Source: a bacterium
GTDB taxonomy: Bacteria > Auribacterota > JABMQX01
Direction of reading: 5' to 3'
Length of the DNA stretch: 44,312 nucleotides
Assembly: GCA_030691545.1 (NCBI GenBank)
Contig: JAUYEE010000188.1
Coordinates: 1-44,312 of the forward strand
Position numbers and translations under genes: made by a program. Of this stretch, positions 15,065 to 24,424 are shown in pieces; within the stretch, counting starts at the first letter, position 1; each line of letters starts with the position of its first letter. The notes under the pieces are model-generated. The model did not search any database and was not told the origin of the DNA. It saw only the letters and a program-made list of their open reading frames with translations.

Positions 15065-17875
15065 ATGGGGAAGACAATTCTCCTGATCGTTGCTCTGTTG
15101 GCAGCTTTCGTCTCGCCAGCGTCGGGGACAACCTGGTACGTGGATGGCGCGGTCCCCGAGCCGGGTGACGGACAGTCCTGGGAAACCGCCTTCAAAACGA
15201 TCCAACAAGGAATTGACGCGGCCTCCCACGGCGACACAGTCCTCGTCGCTCAAGGCACTTACGTCGTAAACATCAAGTTCAACGGCAAGAACATCACCCT
15301 CACCAGCACTGATGCCCTCAACCCGGACGTTGTCGCCGGTACCATCATTGACGGCAACCAATCCGGCACCGTCGTCACCTTCTCCGGCACCGAAACGCAA
15401 TCCTGCATCCTCTCCGGTCTCACCATTCGGAACGGTAGGGGTGGGGATGGCGCCGGAATTTGCGGCGGGGAACTGAATGGGAATCACACACACGCCACGA
15501 TCCGGAACAACAGGATCATTGGCAACTACGCCGACGAGTACGGCGGGGGGCTGGCCTTCTGCGACGGTGTCGTTGAGGGGAACCTTATAAGTGCAAATTC
15601 GGCCGCTCGTGGCAGTGGCCTTTACGGATGCCACGGAATGATCCGCAACAACACTATAGAGGGAAACGGGAGACAACCCGGCGGTATCGTTCTGTATGGT
15701 CTCGGGGGAGGGTTATGCTCGTGCCATGGAACCATCTGCAACAACATCATCGTCGCTAACTGGGCTGGCCGCGGTGCCGGACTCTACGTTTGCAACGGCA
15801 CGATTCGGAACAACACCATCACACGCAACTCTGCCAGCGTGGCCGGCACGCGCTTTGGCTTGGGCGCGGGGCTGCACTCGTGCGACGGCGTCGTTCAAAA
15901 CAATCTGATAAGCGAAAACTCCGCGGATATGAATGGAGGGGGGCTGTACGGTTGCCAGGGTCTCATGCAGAACAATCTTGTCATCGGAAACTCGGCAAGG
16001 GAAGGCGCCGGATTCCACGATTGTCGCGGGGTGATACAGAACAACACCGTCGTTAGCAACCGCGCTGAACGCGGGGGTGGGCTATTCGGTTGCGGCGGGA
16101 CCATCCGTAACTGTATCGTTTGGGGAAACACGTCGCTGGACACAGGCGATCAGGTCCGGGACTCCGTCACACCGTCGTTCTGCTGCGTCGAGGGATGGAC
16201 TGCGATTGGCAACGGAAATATCGGAGACAATCCGCTTCTTGTGGACCCGGATGGGGCAGACGACGACCCCCTTACTTACGACGATGACGATTTTCACCTC
16301 CAGGCGCAGTCGCCATGCATAGACAGGGGCGCCGACTACTACTGGTTTGCCTGGCCACAACGCGACCTCGACGGTAACGTTCGACTCGTCAGCGGGAGTA
16401 CAGATATGGGATGTTACGAGTTCGGGGCTTCTCCCGACTCAGACGGCGACCTCTTATCCGATGCCAATGAGCACCAGTCGGGGACAGACCCAATCCGCGA
16501 CGATACAGACGGGGACGGCCTTCGCGACGGTTTGGAGCTCCTTCGCGGTAGCGACCCATGTGGAACGACGGCCCCGACGGTCATCTCCGTCCCGGACGGC
16601 ATTTCCTCGATCCAAAAATGCCTTTGCCTTGCCTTGCCCGGCGAGGAAATCGTGGTGAGCCCCGGCACCTACCTCGAGAACCTTGTCTTCCCCGGCCCTG
16701 ACGTCATTCTCCGAAGCTCAGACCCCAATAACCCACAGACCATCGCCTCAACCATACTTGATGGCGGCGGGGTCGGACCTGTCGTGTGCTTTGTTGGCTC
16801 TGAGACGGAGGCCTGCGTCCTTTCCGGCTTCACAATACGGAACGGTAGCACAGCAGACGGGGGAGGGGTCCGTGGAAAAACCTGGTGTGGCCCCAGTCAC
16901 GCCACAATCCGAGACAACGTCATCTCCGGAAACAAGACCGTCAGCGACTTCGGCGGGGGCGGCGGACTGGCGTTTTGTGACGGAACGATCGAGAGGAACA
17001 CCATCAGGGCCAACTCGGCTGAAGTATTTGGTGGTGGGATCTATGCTTGCCACGGGACCATTCGCAATAATCTTATCGGCGTGAACTCAGCCACTTTCGG
17101 CGGCGGGCTGTACGAGTGCGACGGGGTTATTGAGAATAACACAATCACCGGGAACTCGGCCGCGAGTGGCGGCGGTCTTTACGAGTGCAAGGGGGCAAGC
17201 CGAAACAACGTTGTCATCGGGAACTCCGCTCGCTTTAGCGGCGGCGGATTGGCTTTCTGTGCCGGCACTATTCAGAATAACACGATCTATGGGAACTCTT
17301 CCGAAGACGACGGCGCCGGGATGTATGCTTGCGGAGGGTCCATCACGAACTGCATCGTATGGGGAAACAAGTCTGCATCGGGCGCACTCGTTTTTGGCTC
17401 GGCCGCGCCTATTCACTCCTGCATCGAAGGCTGGACCGGCGGCGGTGAGGGCAACATTGCAGAAGACCCTAAATTTGTTGACGCGGAGAGCCGCAACTAT
17501 AGGCTTCTACCATCTTCGCCGTGCATTGATGCGGGGTTCAATAGTCCGGAGTTGCCGGAGTTCGACATTGCCGGAATGCACAGGACAATGTTCGGCGGAA
17601 AGAGCCTGACGGTAGATATGGGCGCGTATGAGTACTATATCAACAAGTTGGAGTCTGGGCCGGCAGTAGGGCAAGCCGCTCTAACGTGGAGTTCCCTCGC
17701 TGACAAGACGTATTCGATCTTCTACTCACAAGACCTCTTGAAATGGGATCTGGCCGACGACAGGGTCGGCTCCGCCGCGGACATGACGACCTCCTGGCTC
17801 GACGACGGCTCACGAACCGGTGTTCCTCCGCTCCTTGTTCCACGACGCTTCTATCGGGTTCTTGAGAATCCGTAG
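15065..17875 (+). CDS. Secreted duplicated parallel beta-helix protein with thrombospondin-3-like linker
   Basis: 936 residues from ATG 15065, which has GGGAGG 7 bp upstream and starts a clear signal peptide (MGKTILLIVALLAAFVSPASG). Two similar right-handed parallel beta-helix regions follow; each opens with a DG..SIQ/IQQGIDAA-type strand and contains many turns of the form IRNNTI..NSA..GGGLY.C. They are joined by DSDGDLLSDANEHQSGTD and DTDGDGLRDGLE, calcium-binding thrombospondin type-3-like motifs. The last ~70 residues (LTWSSLADKTYSIFYSQ...RRFYRVL) resemble the end of the protein at 33457-37740. Likely exported or surface-attached, perhaps binding or cleaving polysaccharide; no catalytic residues could be assigned. 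Confidence 0.8.
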   Translation: MGKTILLIVALLAAFVSPASGTTWYVDGAVPEPGDGQSWETAFKTIQQGIDAASHGDTVLVAQGTYVVNIKFNGKNITLTSTDALNPDVVAGTIIDGNQSGTVVTFSGTETQSCILSGLTIRNGRGGDGAGICGGELNGNHTHATIRNNRIIGNYADEYGGGLAFCDGVVEGNLISANSAARGSGLYGCHGMIRNNTIEGNGRQPGGIVLYGLGGGLCSCHGTICNNIIVANWAGRGAGLYVCNGTIRNNTITRNSASVAGTRFGLGAGLHSCDGVVQNNLISENSADMNGGGLYGCQGLMQNNLVIGNSAREGAGFHDCRGVIQNNTVVSNRAERGGGLFGCGGTIRNCIVWGNTSLDTGDQVRDSVTPSFCCVEGWTAIGNGNIGDNPLLVDPDGADDDPLTYDDDDFHLQAQSPCIDRGADYYWFAWPQRDLDGNVRLVSGSTDMGCYEFGASPDSDGDLLSDANEHQSGTDPIRDDTDGDGLRDGLELLRGSDPCGTTAPTVISVPDGISSIQKCLCLALPGEEIVVSPGTYLENLVFPGPDVILRSSDPNNPQTIASTILDGGGVGPVVCFVGSETEACVLSGFTIRNGSTADGGGVRGKTWCGPSHATIRDNVISGNKTVSDFGGGGGLAFCDGTIERNTIRANSAEVFGGGIYACHGTIRNNLIGVNSATFGGGLYECDGVIENNTITGNSAASGGGLYECKGASRNNVVIGNSARFSGGGLAFCAGTIQNNTIYGNSSEDDGAGMYACGGSITNCIVWGNKSASGALVFGSAAPIHSCIEGWTGGGEGNIAEDPKFVDAESRNYRLLPSSPCIDAGFNSPELPEFDIAGMHRTMFGGKSLTVDMGAYEYYINKLESGPAVGQAALTWSSLADKTYSIFYSQDLLKWDLADDRVGSAADMTTSWLDDGSRTGVPPLLVPRRFYRVLENP

Positions 17876-18249
17876 CCAGGCAGTGTAATATGGGGAACAC
17901 AAGAAAGGCAGCAGTCCGCGAAAGGGGGTATCGTTGTATTTGAGCGGGCTTGGACCCGGCGGTCGAACAAGAGCTGGCAGGGCCCCGGCTTGTACCGCCG
18001 GCATCTTGCCGGCTGTCTGGGGGGCTTCCGGCCCCCCGATTCCGAGGGCGAGCCTGCCCGTGCAGGTGCCGCAAGGTTTCTTCTTCTCACGGCACGCAGG
18101 GGTCCATCTCCGCTCTGCCGTGACGCACGGCCAGGGACGCCCTCGGGACTGTCCCGCCTTGCAGGGCGGCGTTACCTTTGCGGGCTCTACGGGTGAGATA
18201 CAGCCACACGCGCGAACAGCATTTGTCAGACAGAAGGAAAGGAAAGAGG
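17876..18249. other. Intergenic region rich in palindromes
   Basis: 374 bases between two secreted-protein genes. It holds GCCGGCATCTTGCCGGC (17997-18013), GGGGGGCTTCCGGCCCCCC (18019-18037) and a CCGCC-TTGCA-GGGCGG stem near 18155-18175. A short open frame from 18178 runs into the next gene but lacks coding signs. AAAGAGGA directly before 18250 is the likely ribosome site. Confidence 0.6.
17997..18037. repeat. Tandem palindromes of the GCATCTTGC type
   Basis: GCCGGCATCTTGCCGGC and, five bases on, GGGGGGCTTCCGGCCCCCC. The same first hairpin followed by a second C/G hairpin occurs at 44161-44202 with the common word GGCTGTC between them. Each would fold as a strong stem with a five-base loop in RNA. 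Confidence 0.75.
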
Positions 18250-19452
18250 ATGGAGAAGGTTGCGTTGATCGCAGTTTGTTTCGTAATGGGTCTGGTTGCG
18301 GCTTTGGCAGAGGACCCTGTGTTCAAGTTGGAGCCGATTGATACGGAATGGCATCGCCCTGAGGGGTGCTGCGTCATTGATGTGAATCGCGATGGGCAGC
18401 TCGATGTCGTGTCGGGCGCGTCCTGGTACGAGTGCGTCGGGAGCTCCGCGAAGCGCATTGACAAGGTCCCGGGTCCCGGACAGTTTCAGGACCCGCTCTG
18501 GAAGCGTCATCCCCTCCGCGAGGTTGGCAAGCTCGGCGGGGAGTTCCTCAAGGACTTCGGCGAGTTCGCCCTGGACGTGAATGCCGACGGGCTGGACGAC
18601 ATTGTGACGGGGGCGTGGGGCGAGGACCCGCTGGTCTGGTATCAGAACCCCGGCGTCGTCGGCAAAGAATGGAGGAAACACGAGATTCTTCCGATGAAAG
18701 GCGGCGAGTCATTCATGATGGCGGACGTTGACGGGGACGGCGACCTTGACATCATTCCGAGCCTTTACAGCAGGACGCCCGTTTGCTGGGTGGAAAAGAA
18801 CGGCTCGCAATTTATCAAGCACGTCGTCGGCACCGAGCACGACCGGCATAGGGTCGGCTTCGGCGACGTGGATGGCGACGGTCGCGGCGACATCGTCACG
18901 AGCCACGGCTGGTATCGCGCGCCGGAGGACCCGAAGGCCGCCGGCTGGCAGTGGTTCCCCGAATACGATGTCGGCGGCGAAGCGTGCATCCCGATGATCG
19001 TCATGGACGTTAATGGCGACGGTCGCAGCGACATCATCTCCGGCGCCGGTCACCATCACGGTCTTGCCTGGTTCGAGCAGAAGCCCACGCCGACGAGCCG
19101 CGAATGGGTGCGCCACGCGATTGACGACACCGCTTCTCAATTCCACGCCATGGCTCTTGCCGACCTGGACGGCGACGGCGAGCTTGACCTCATCACGGGA
19201 AAACGATACCGCGGGCATGAGGATGACGACCCCGGCTCATTCGACCCACAGTTTGTTTACTGGTACAAGATTGACCGGAAGACCGGCACGTTCGAGCGGC
19301 ACGTCCTCGCGTATAACGCCATGGTCGGCGTCGGAATGAACATCGTCGTCCGCGACATGGACAAAGATGGCGACCTTGACATCGTCGTGCCGGGCAAGTC
19401 GGGAGTTTACCTCTTCAGAAACATGGGGCATCCCAAAGCAAAGTCGGAGTAG
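18250..19452 (+). CDS. Secreted FG-GAP/VCBS repeat protein
   Basis: 400 residues from ATG 18250; a signal peptide (MEKVALIAVCFVMGLVAALA) supports this start. Seven repeats carry calcium-binding D-x-D-x-D-G loops, for example DVNRDGQLDVV, DVNADGLDDIV, DVDGDGDLDII, DVDGDGRGDIV, DVNGDGRSDII, DLDGDGELDLI and DMDKDGDLDIV. That number is what a seven-bladed beta-propeller needs. The first repeats mention W/Y-rich blade edges (SGASWYE, TGAWGEDPLVWYQNPG). Such proteins are exported binding or adhesion propellers; no enzyme motif is visible. The gene sits between a beta-helix protein and a secreted glycosidase. Confidence 0.85.
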   Translation: MEKVALIAVCFVMGLVAALAEDPVFKLEPIDTEWHRPEGCCVIDVNRDGQLDVVSGASWYECVGSSAKRIDKVPGPGQFQDPLWKRHPLREVGKLGGEFLKDFGEFALDVNADGLDDIVTGAWGEDPLVWYQNPGVVGKEWRKHEILPMKGGESFMMADVDGDGDLDIIPSLYSRTPVCWVEKNGSQFIKHVVGTEHDRHRVGFGDVDGDGRGDIVTSHGWYRAPEDPKAAGWQWFPEYDVGGEACIPMIVMDVNGDGRSDIISGAGHHHGLAWFEQKPTPTSREWVRHAIDDTASQFHAMALADLDGDGELDLITGKRYRGHEDDDPGSFDPQFVYWYKIDRKTGTFERHVLAYNAMVGVGMNIVVRDMDKDGDLDIVVPGKSGVYLFRNMGHPKAKSE

Positions 19453-19548
19453 CAAGATCTTTGAAGGGAACATCTGCTCGCTGAGATCAGGTCGCGTAGC
19501 GAAACTCTGGCATTCATGTGGTACATTCGGCGGATTCCGAAAGAACTA

Positions 19549-19568
19549 TGCAGGCGTGGACGCCTGCA
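19549..19568. repeat. Palindromic element upstream of glycosidase gene
   Basis: TGCAGGCGTGGACGCCTGCA, an 8-bp-arm inverted repeat of the GCAGGC family, in the 211-bp gap between the FG-GAP gene and the glycosidase gene. Confidence 0.65.
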
Positions 19569-19663
19569 CCACACGTCGGGAGAAGATGCCTGTGATAAGC
19601 AGTAACGGGACCGGGAATTATTGCACCGTGACCCGCTGTGTCGTGAGAAAGGAGAAAGCGAAA

Positions 19664-21088
19664 GTGAGAACCAAACTCAATCAGGCCATCGCCCGGACGA
19701 GCATCAATGCGGTGGTGTTGGGATTTCTCAGCGCATGCCTGCTATCTCCTCGCGGGGCAGTCGGACAGGTCCGACGAGTCCCCGCAAGGACCCAGCCTCC
19801 GGGCGGCGCGGGCAACGAAGAACGCAGGACATCCTCATTGGCCATCCATCCTTCCCACCCGCACTATTTCCAGACCGCCGACGGCAAACTGGTGCTGCTC
19901 ATCGGCGACTACACCTGGGGCACGTTCTCCGATGTGGATTTCGACTACAGAGCGCAGTTCGACGCACTCAAAGCCAATGGCCTGAACATCGCGCGCGTCT
20001 GGCTCTGGTGGGGCGCGGAGCAATTCCCGCCGCCGGAGGACAAGCAACACATCGAGCCTTTTCTGCGGTCCGGACCCGGCAAGGCCAACGACGGCCGCCC
20101 CAAATATGACTTGAGCAAGTTCAACCCGGCGTTCTTCGAGCGTCTGCGAGACGTCTGCGCTGCGGCCCGCGAGCGAGGGCTGTTTCTTCAACTCATTACG
20201 GTGGACGCTTGGATGCTCAAGCACGCGCAGCTCTGGAAACTGCATGCCTTCCACCGCGACAACAACCTCAACGGCGTGGACGGCGACCCGCGAAACACAG
20301 GCACAGGCACAGACGGGCAACAGGGCTTCTGCTCGGTAGCGAACCCCAAGGTTCTTGAGTTCCAAAAGGGTTACCTACGCAAGCTGGTGGACGCGGTCAA
20401 TGAGTTTGACAACATCCTCATCGAGATTGCCAACGAGAACTATTATAGCGAGGCGTGGGAGCGGCATCTGTGCGAAGTCATCCGCGAATACGAACTCGCC
20501 AAGCCCAGGCAACACGTGCTCATGCCGCTCGACCTCCTCAACCACAGCAGCGTCGTGCAGAAATGGGATCCCAAGACCATCCACTCCGCTCTGTTGCAGA
20601 AGCGACACCTCCGACAGCCACTCATCTTCGACACGGACTGGATCATCAATGACAGCGACGACGAGATTCGCCGCGCGATGTGGACGGCGGTGCTCAGCGG
20701 CGGGCACTTCAACTACATGGACGACAGCCTCGAGTTCCGCGAGAAGCCTCTTCCAGACAAGCGCGCCGCCCTGCATCGGCAAATCGGGCATCTGGCCGCG
20801 TTCATGAAACCCCTCAAGCCCTGGGAAATGCAGCCGGACGACGCGTTCGTCAAATCCGGCTATGCGTTTGTGTTGGCCTCGGCGAATGAACTCGCGGCCT
20901 ATCTTCCCAGCGGGGGCAGCGTCACGCTGGACCTGACTGTTCTAACGGGCCAGCTCACCGCCCACTGGTTCAATCCGCGCGAGGGCACATTCGGCGACCC
21001 CTGGGAGGTTGAGGGTGGCGCATGGCGAATGCTCACCGCACCCGATGCAGCGGACTGGGTTTTGCTCCTATCGAAACGAGACCAATGA
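19664..21088 (+). CDS. Secreted TIM-barrel glycoside hydrolase (DUF4038/GH140-like)
   Basis: 474 residues starting at GTG 19664, chosen because GGAG lies at 19651-19654 and a signal sequence follows (SINAVVLGFLSACLLSPRGAVG). The frame is open farther upstream to 19367, but that part overlaps the FG-GAP gene. Family features are HYFQTADGKLVLLIGDYTWG (65-84), NGLNIARVWLWWG (105-117), ERLRDVCAAARERGLFLQL and a strand ending IEIANENY with E258 as likely acid/base. The C-terminal ~90 residues are a small beta domain (LASANELAAYLPSGGSVTL, TAHWFNPREG) as in collagen-binding-like tails of this group. Substrate unknown; GH140 apiosidases and related arabino-/rhamnosidases are the nearest idea. Confidence 0.75.
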   Translation: MRTKLNQAIARTSINAVVLGFLSACLLSPRGAVGQVRRVPARTQPPGGAGNEERRTSSLAIHPSHPHYFQTADGKLVLLIGDYTWGTFSDVDFDYRAQFDALKANGLNIARVWLWWGAEQFPPPEDKQHIEPFLRSGPGKANDGRPKYDLSKFNPAFFERLRDVCAAARERGLFLQLITVDAWMLKHAQLWKLHAFHRDNNLNGVDGDPRNTGTGTDGQQGFCSVANPKVLEFQKGYLRKLVDAVNEFDNILIEIANENYYSEAWERHLCEVIREYELAKPRQHVLMPLDLLNHSSVVQKWDPKTIHSALLQKRHLRQPLIFDTDWIINDSDDEIRRAMWTAVLSGGHFNYMDDSLEFREKPLPDKRAALHRQIGHLAAFMKPLKPWEMQPDDAFVKSGYAFVLASANELAAYLPSGGSVTLDLTVLTGQLTAHWFNPREGTFGDPWEVEGGAWRMLTAPDAADWVLLLSKRDQ

Positions 21089-21174
21089 AGCAGGATTGAC
21101 GACGGTCAACGGGGCGTGGGTGGTGGGCTGCCCGAGTCGGGTGCGGCGGTTTCGTCGGTGGGTGAAGACTGGCC

Positions 21175-24100
21175 TTACTTCAAGCTCTCCAGGCGTTGAA
21201 GCTCGAATCGAAACGCGGGATTCTGCGGGTCAAGCTCCAGCGCCTTGAGGAGCGCCCGATGCGCCGTCGTGTAATCCTTGATCGCCAGGTACGCTCCCGC
21301 TAAGGTGCTCCAGCAAATCGGGTCGCGGGGATATTTGGCAGCCAGTTTCTCCATGAGAGGGATGGCCTTCTCGAACTCCTCGCTGCGAAGGTAGGCGCCA
21401 ACGAGGTTTCGCCAGACCGTCGGGTCGTCAGGCAGTGCCTTCACATATTTCTCAAGGAAGGGGATGGCTTCCACGTCTTTCCCTACGGCGAGAAAAGCCT
21501 GCGAGACCTCGTGGAGGACGACCGGGTCGCCCGGCGCCAGCTCCACGCCTTTCGCCAACTCCGCCAGTCCCTCGTCAATGAGCGCTGCTTTCTCGCCAAA
21601 GACCCCTTTTTCAAGGAGAAGATGTCCCAGTCCGATCCTCGTCCAGGGCGATTCTGGAAAGACCTCTGCCCAGCGGCGGAAGTGGAGCAGCCCTTCTTCG
21701 ACATCTCCTGACTTCAAGTATCGCCGAGAAGATAGAATGCTCATCCAGCGGAGATACCACGCGAGGTCGGCGTCCTCGCCTACCCCTGAAGCATAGACCT
21801 CTCTTAGGTAACTCAATCCCTCAACGGGCGTTCGCTCATGCCAGCACTGAGCCGCTTTCAAGTAAGGCCGCCGAATCGCAACGACTGCTGCTATCGCTTT
21901 CTCTTCGCGCTCTGTCGCACCAACGACCTTCGGGAAACGCTCACTAATTGCCTCAGCGAGCGCAGCGATGTTGGTGGGAATGGAGTACCCGCCGAACGCC
22001 CGTTCCTCGGCGAACGCCAGCGGGCTGTTGTCCTCCGTGGCGATGGGCACCCCCGCCGCGAACCGGCGAAAACTCTCTTCGTCGAGAATGAGATTCTTCA
22101 ACAACGCAGGAACGCTCTCCAAATGCACACGACGGAACAAAGCGCGTGTCGCGTCCCCCTGCTGCAAGAACTCGCTGATTCGCTTGGCATCAATGACCAG
22201 TGGCTGGGGAGTGCCCAGGATGACGGTGTATCCCCTCGCAAACCAGAGAGAGGCGTGGGGGAAAACATCCTGGAATGTCCGAAGGATCGTCCTCAAATCT
22301 GTCGTGGAGAGTGAATGGAGGGGAACCCACTGGCACATCACTCCGCCCTCCCGCAGCCGCTGGCGGCACGCGTCATAGAAATCCCGCGTGTAAAGAACCC
22401 AACTTTCGGAAGCCCCCGGATGCGTGGCATCCGAAGCGATGATGTCATACGTTCGGTCCGTGATCTTCGCATAGTTGTTCGCGTCGGCGGCGATCAACCG
22501 GAGACGTTTGTCCTCCAGAACCCCATTGTTCTCGTCGGCGAAATACCTCGCCGCGTCGAACACGGAGGGGCAAATCTCCACCGCGTCCACACGCTCTACG
22601 GGGTGCGTCAGAATCGCCCCTGTCGTGATGCCCCCGCCAAACGCCGTCACCAAAACATCCTTCGGATTCGCATGGACGAAGAACGGCAGATGACCGAGAA
22701 GATGAAACGCCTGCAGGGCATCGAGGTCCGTGGGAACCTGCGGGTTGCCGTCAATCTCCATCATCTTCAGCCCCTGTTCCGGGTCGAGAAACACAGCCAC
22801 CGTTCCCGCCGATCCCTCCTCGTAGAAGATAAGCTCACCCCTCTTGCCGTGGAGACCCTTACTTGTACTGGCGACATCAATCCGGGGCGGCAGGGCGATC
22901 ACCAAAAGCGAAAATGCCGCAACCATGCCGGACCCGAACACCAGTCGCCTTCTCGGCGAATAGCGGCCTGAAAACCCCATGAATACAGTGCCGATCAGGA
23001 CGTTTAGAAAAGCCAGCAGGGTCATTGTGCCTGACAGCCCGAGCAGCGGGATGAGAACGAAGACCGCGCACACCGAGCCGAGTACGGCCCCGACGGTGTT
23101 GCTCGCGTACGCCCGCCCTATGTCGCCGCCGACTCGGTCGCGCTGTCCTGCGTAAATAGACGTCACTGCCGGAAACACCATCCCGAACAAAACCGCCTGC
23201 GGCAGGAGCGCAGCCGCCGCGATCAGGTACCGGACCAACGTGTAAGGCCAGTAACTCCACGAAGCGAAAACGTCTTTCAGGCTCTGGTAAATCGGGTAAA
23301 ACGAACGCGTGAGAGCCATGCCCGCCAGGGCGAACCCCCCGATGAGGACCTCCATCACGGCGACCCGGGCGAGGAGCTCTTCTCCGCGAGCCAGATACTT
23401 CGCAAAAAGACATGCCCCCACGGCAAGCCCTAACAGAAAGCTCGAAAGCATGATCGTGAAGGAATACGTTGTGTTGCCGACGATGTAAACGAGGATGCGC
23501 GTCCAAAGAACTTCGTAGCTGAGAGCCGTGAATCCGGACAGGGCGAACAGCAGCAGAACGACACGACGCAGCCGCGGCGCATACGGTTTGACCGACCCCT
23601 CCGCAGGAACCGCAACGGATGGCCTGACGGACCTTCGGGCTGATAGAGCGACCGCGGCGATTCCGACCGCGGCATTCAGGACAATAGCGGCCACATTTGC
23701 TCCCCGCGTGCCCAAGTGTTTGATCAAAATGAATCCTGCCAGAGCCGCCCCGAGCACCGCCCCGAACGTATTCACCGAATAGAGTCGCCCAAGTCCTTTC
23801 TCGACTGTGATTCGGCTGCCAAGATAGAACTTGCTCAATAGCGGGAGCGTCCCGCCCATCAGGAATGTCGGGAACAAAAGCAGGACAAAGGAGGCAACAA
23901 ACTTAACTCCTGTCAACAGAGCGGGTGATTCCTCAAGCGAAGCGTAAAGCGAGCGCTCCAGCGAAACCAGTCCCCGGCAGAGCACCGGTACCGATAAAGC
24001 AAATGCGGCGATAAGAATCTCGAACAACCCATATCCGCGCAGCGGGTTCTTCCAACGGTCGGCCCATCGTCCGACTACAATCGAGCCGAGACACAGACCC

Positions 24101-24273
24101 CCCATGAACGCCGCGAGAACCGCTGACGTGGCATAGACGGACCCTCCAAGAGCGACCGACAGCATCCTCCGCCACACCACCTCATAGACCAAACCCGTCA
24201 TCCCGGAGAGGGTGAAGAGAAACAGGACGACGAAGTGAAGCCTACGGACACTCTGTTCTTTGTTCAATGCCAT
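21175..24273 (-). CDS. Fused MFS-like membrane / spermidine synthase-like / TPR protein
   Basis: 1032 residues. The first ~460 residues are hydrophobic with about a dozen membrane spans in two MFS-like halves, each with a repeated YEVVWRRML / YEVLWTRIL motif and GxxLGA(A)LAGF / GAVLGSVCAVF spans. Residues ~475-700 are a spermidine-synthase-like Rossmann domain (VTAFGGGITTGAIL, RVDAVEICPSVFDAARYF, YDIIASDATHPGASESWVLY). The last ~150 residues form TPR repeats (PDDPTVWRNLVGAYL, PRDPICWSTLAGAYLA). Such fused proteins are common in uncultivated bacteria and their reaction is unproven; no polyamine genes are nearby. It converges with the glycosidase gene and is followed upstream by palindromes. 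Confidence 0.8.
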   Translation of the reverse strand: MALNKEQSVRRLHFVVLFLFTLSGMTGLVYEVVWRRMLSVALGGSVYATSAVLAAFMGGLCLGSIVVGRWADRWKNPLRGYGLFEILIAAFALSVPVLCRGLVSLERSLYASLEESPALLTGVKFVASFVLLLFPTFLMGGTLPLLSKFYLGSRITVEKGLGRLYSVNTFGAVLGAALAGFILIKHLGTRGANVAAIVLNAAVGIAAVALSARRSVRPSVAVPAEGSVKPYAPRLRRVVLLLFALSGFTALSYEVLWTRILVYIVGNTTYSFTIMLSSFLLGLAVGACLFAKYLARGEELLARVAVMEVLIGGFALAGMALTRSFYPIYQSLKDVFASWSYWPYTLVRYLIAAAALLPQAVLFGMVFPAVTSIYAGQRDRVGGDIGRAYASNTVGAVLGSVCAVFVLIPLLGLSGTMTLLAFLNVLIGTVFMGFSGRYSPRRRLVFGSGMVAAFSLLVIALPPRIDVASTSKGLHGKRGELIFYEEGSAGTVAVFLDPEQGLKMMEIDGNPQVPTDLDALQAFHLLGHLPFFVHANPKDVLVTAFGGGITTGAILTHPVERVDAVEICPSVFDAARYFADENNGVLEDKRLRLIAADANNYAKITDRTYDIIASDATHPGASESWVLYTRDFYDACRQRLREGGVMCQWVPLHSLSTTDLRTILRTFQDVFPHASLWFARGYTVILGTPQPLVIDAKRISEFLQQGDATRALFRRVHLESVPALLKNLILDEESFRRFAAGVPIATEDNSPLAFAEERAFGGYSIPTNIAALAEAISERFPKVVGATEREEKAIAAVVAIRRPYLKAAQCWHERTPVEGLSYLREVYASGVGEDADLAWYLRWMSILSSRRYLKSGDVEEGLLHFRRWAEVFPESPWTRIGLGHLLLEKGVFGEKAALIDEGLAELAKGVELAPGDPVVLHEVSQAFLAVGKDVEAIPFLEKYVKALPDDPTVWRNLVGAYLRSEEFEKAIPLMEKLAAKYPRDPICWSTLAGAYLAIKDYTTAHRALLKALELDPQNPAFRFELQRLESLK

Positions 24274-24300
24274 GTCCTTGCGGCCAGCCGATCAGTGTCT

Positions 24301-24377
24301 GTAGCGCAGGCATCTTGCCTGCCTTGAGGTTATTTCCGTACCTGTCGCAAAGTGGCGCGGGCGTCTCGCCCGTGCTC
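24301..24377. repeat. Two palindromic elements of the GTAGCGC family
   Basis: GCGCAGGCATCTTGCCTGC (24304-24322) and, 35 bases on, GGCGCGGGCGTCTCGCCCGT (24354-24373). Both begin with GTAGCGC or GTGGCGC and end in the mirrored arm, with a five-base or shorter loop. They fill most of the 151-bp gap between bioA and the fused MFS gene. Confidence 0.75.
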
Positions 24378-24424
24378 CGCTGCTCCTATGCGGCGTCAAT
24401 CGTCCGCCAACCCCGCACCGTCTG

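Noticed and set aside
19367..19663. N-terminal extension of the GH140-like gene
   Set aside because: Overlaps the FG-GAP gene and a palindrome; GTG 19664 has a ribosome site and a signal peptide.
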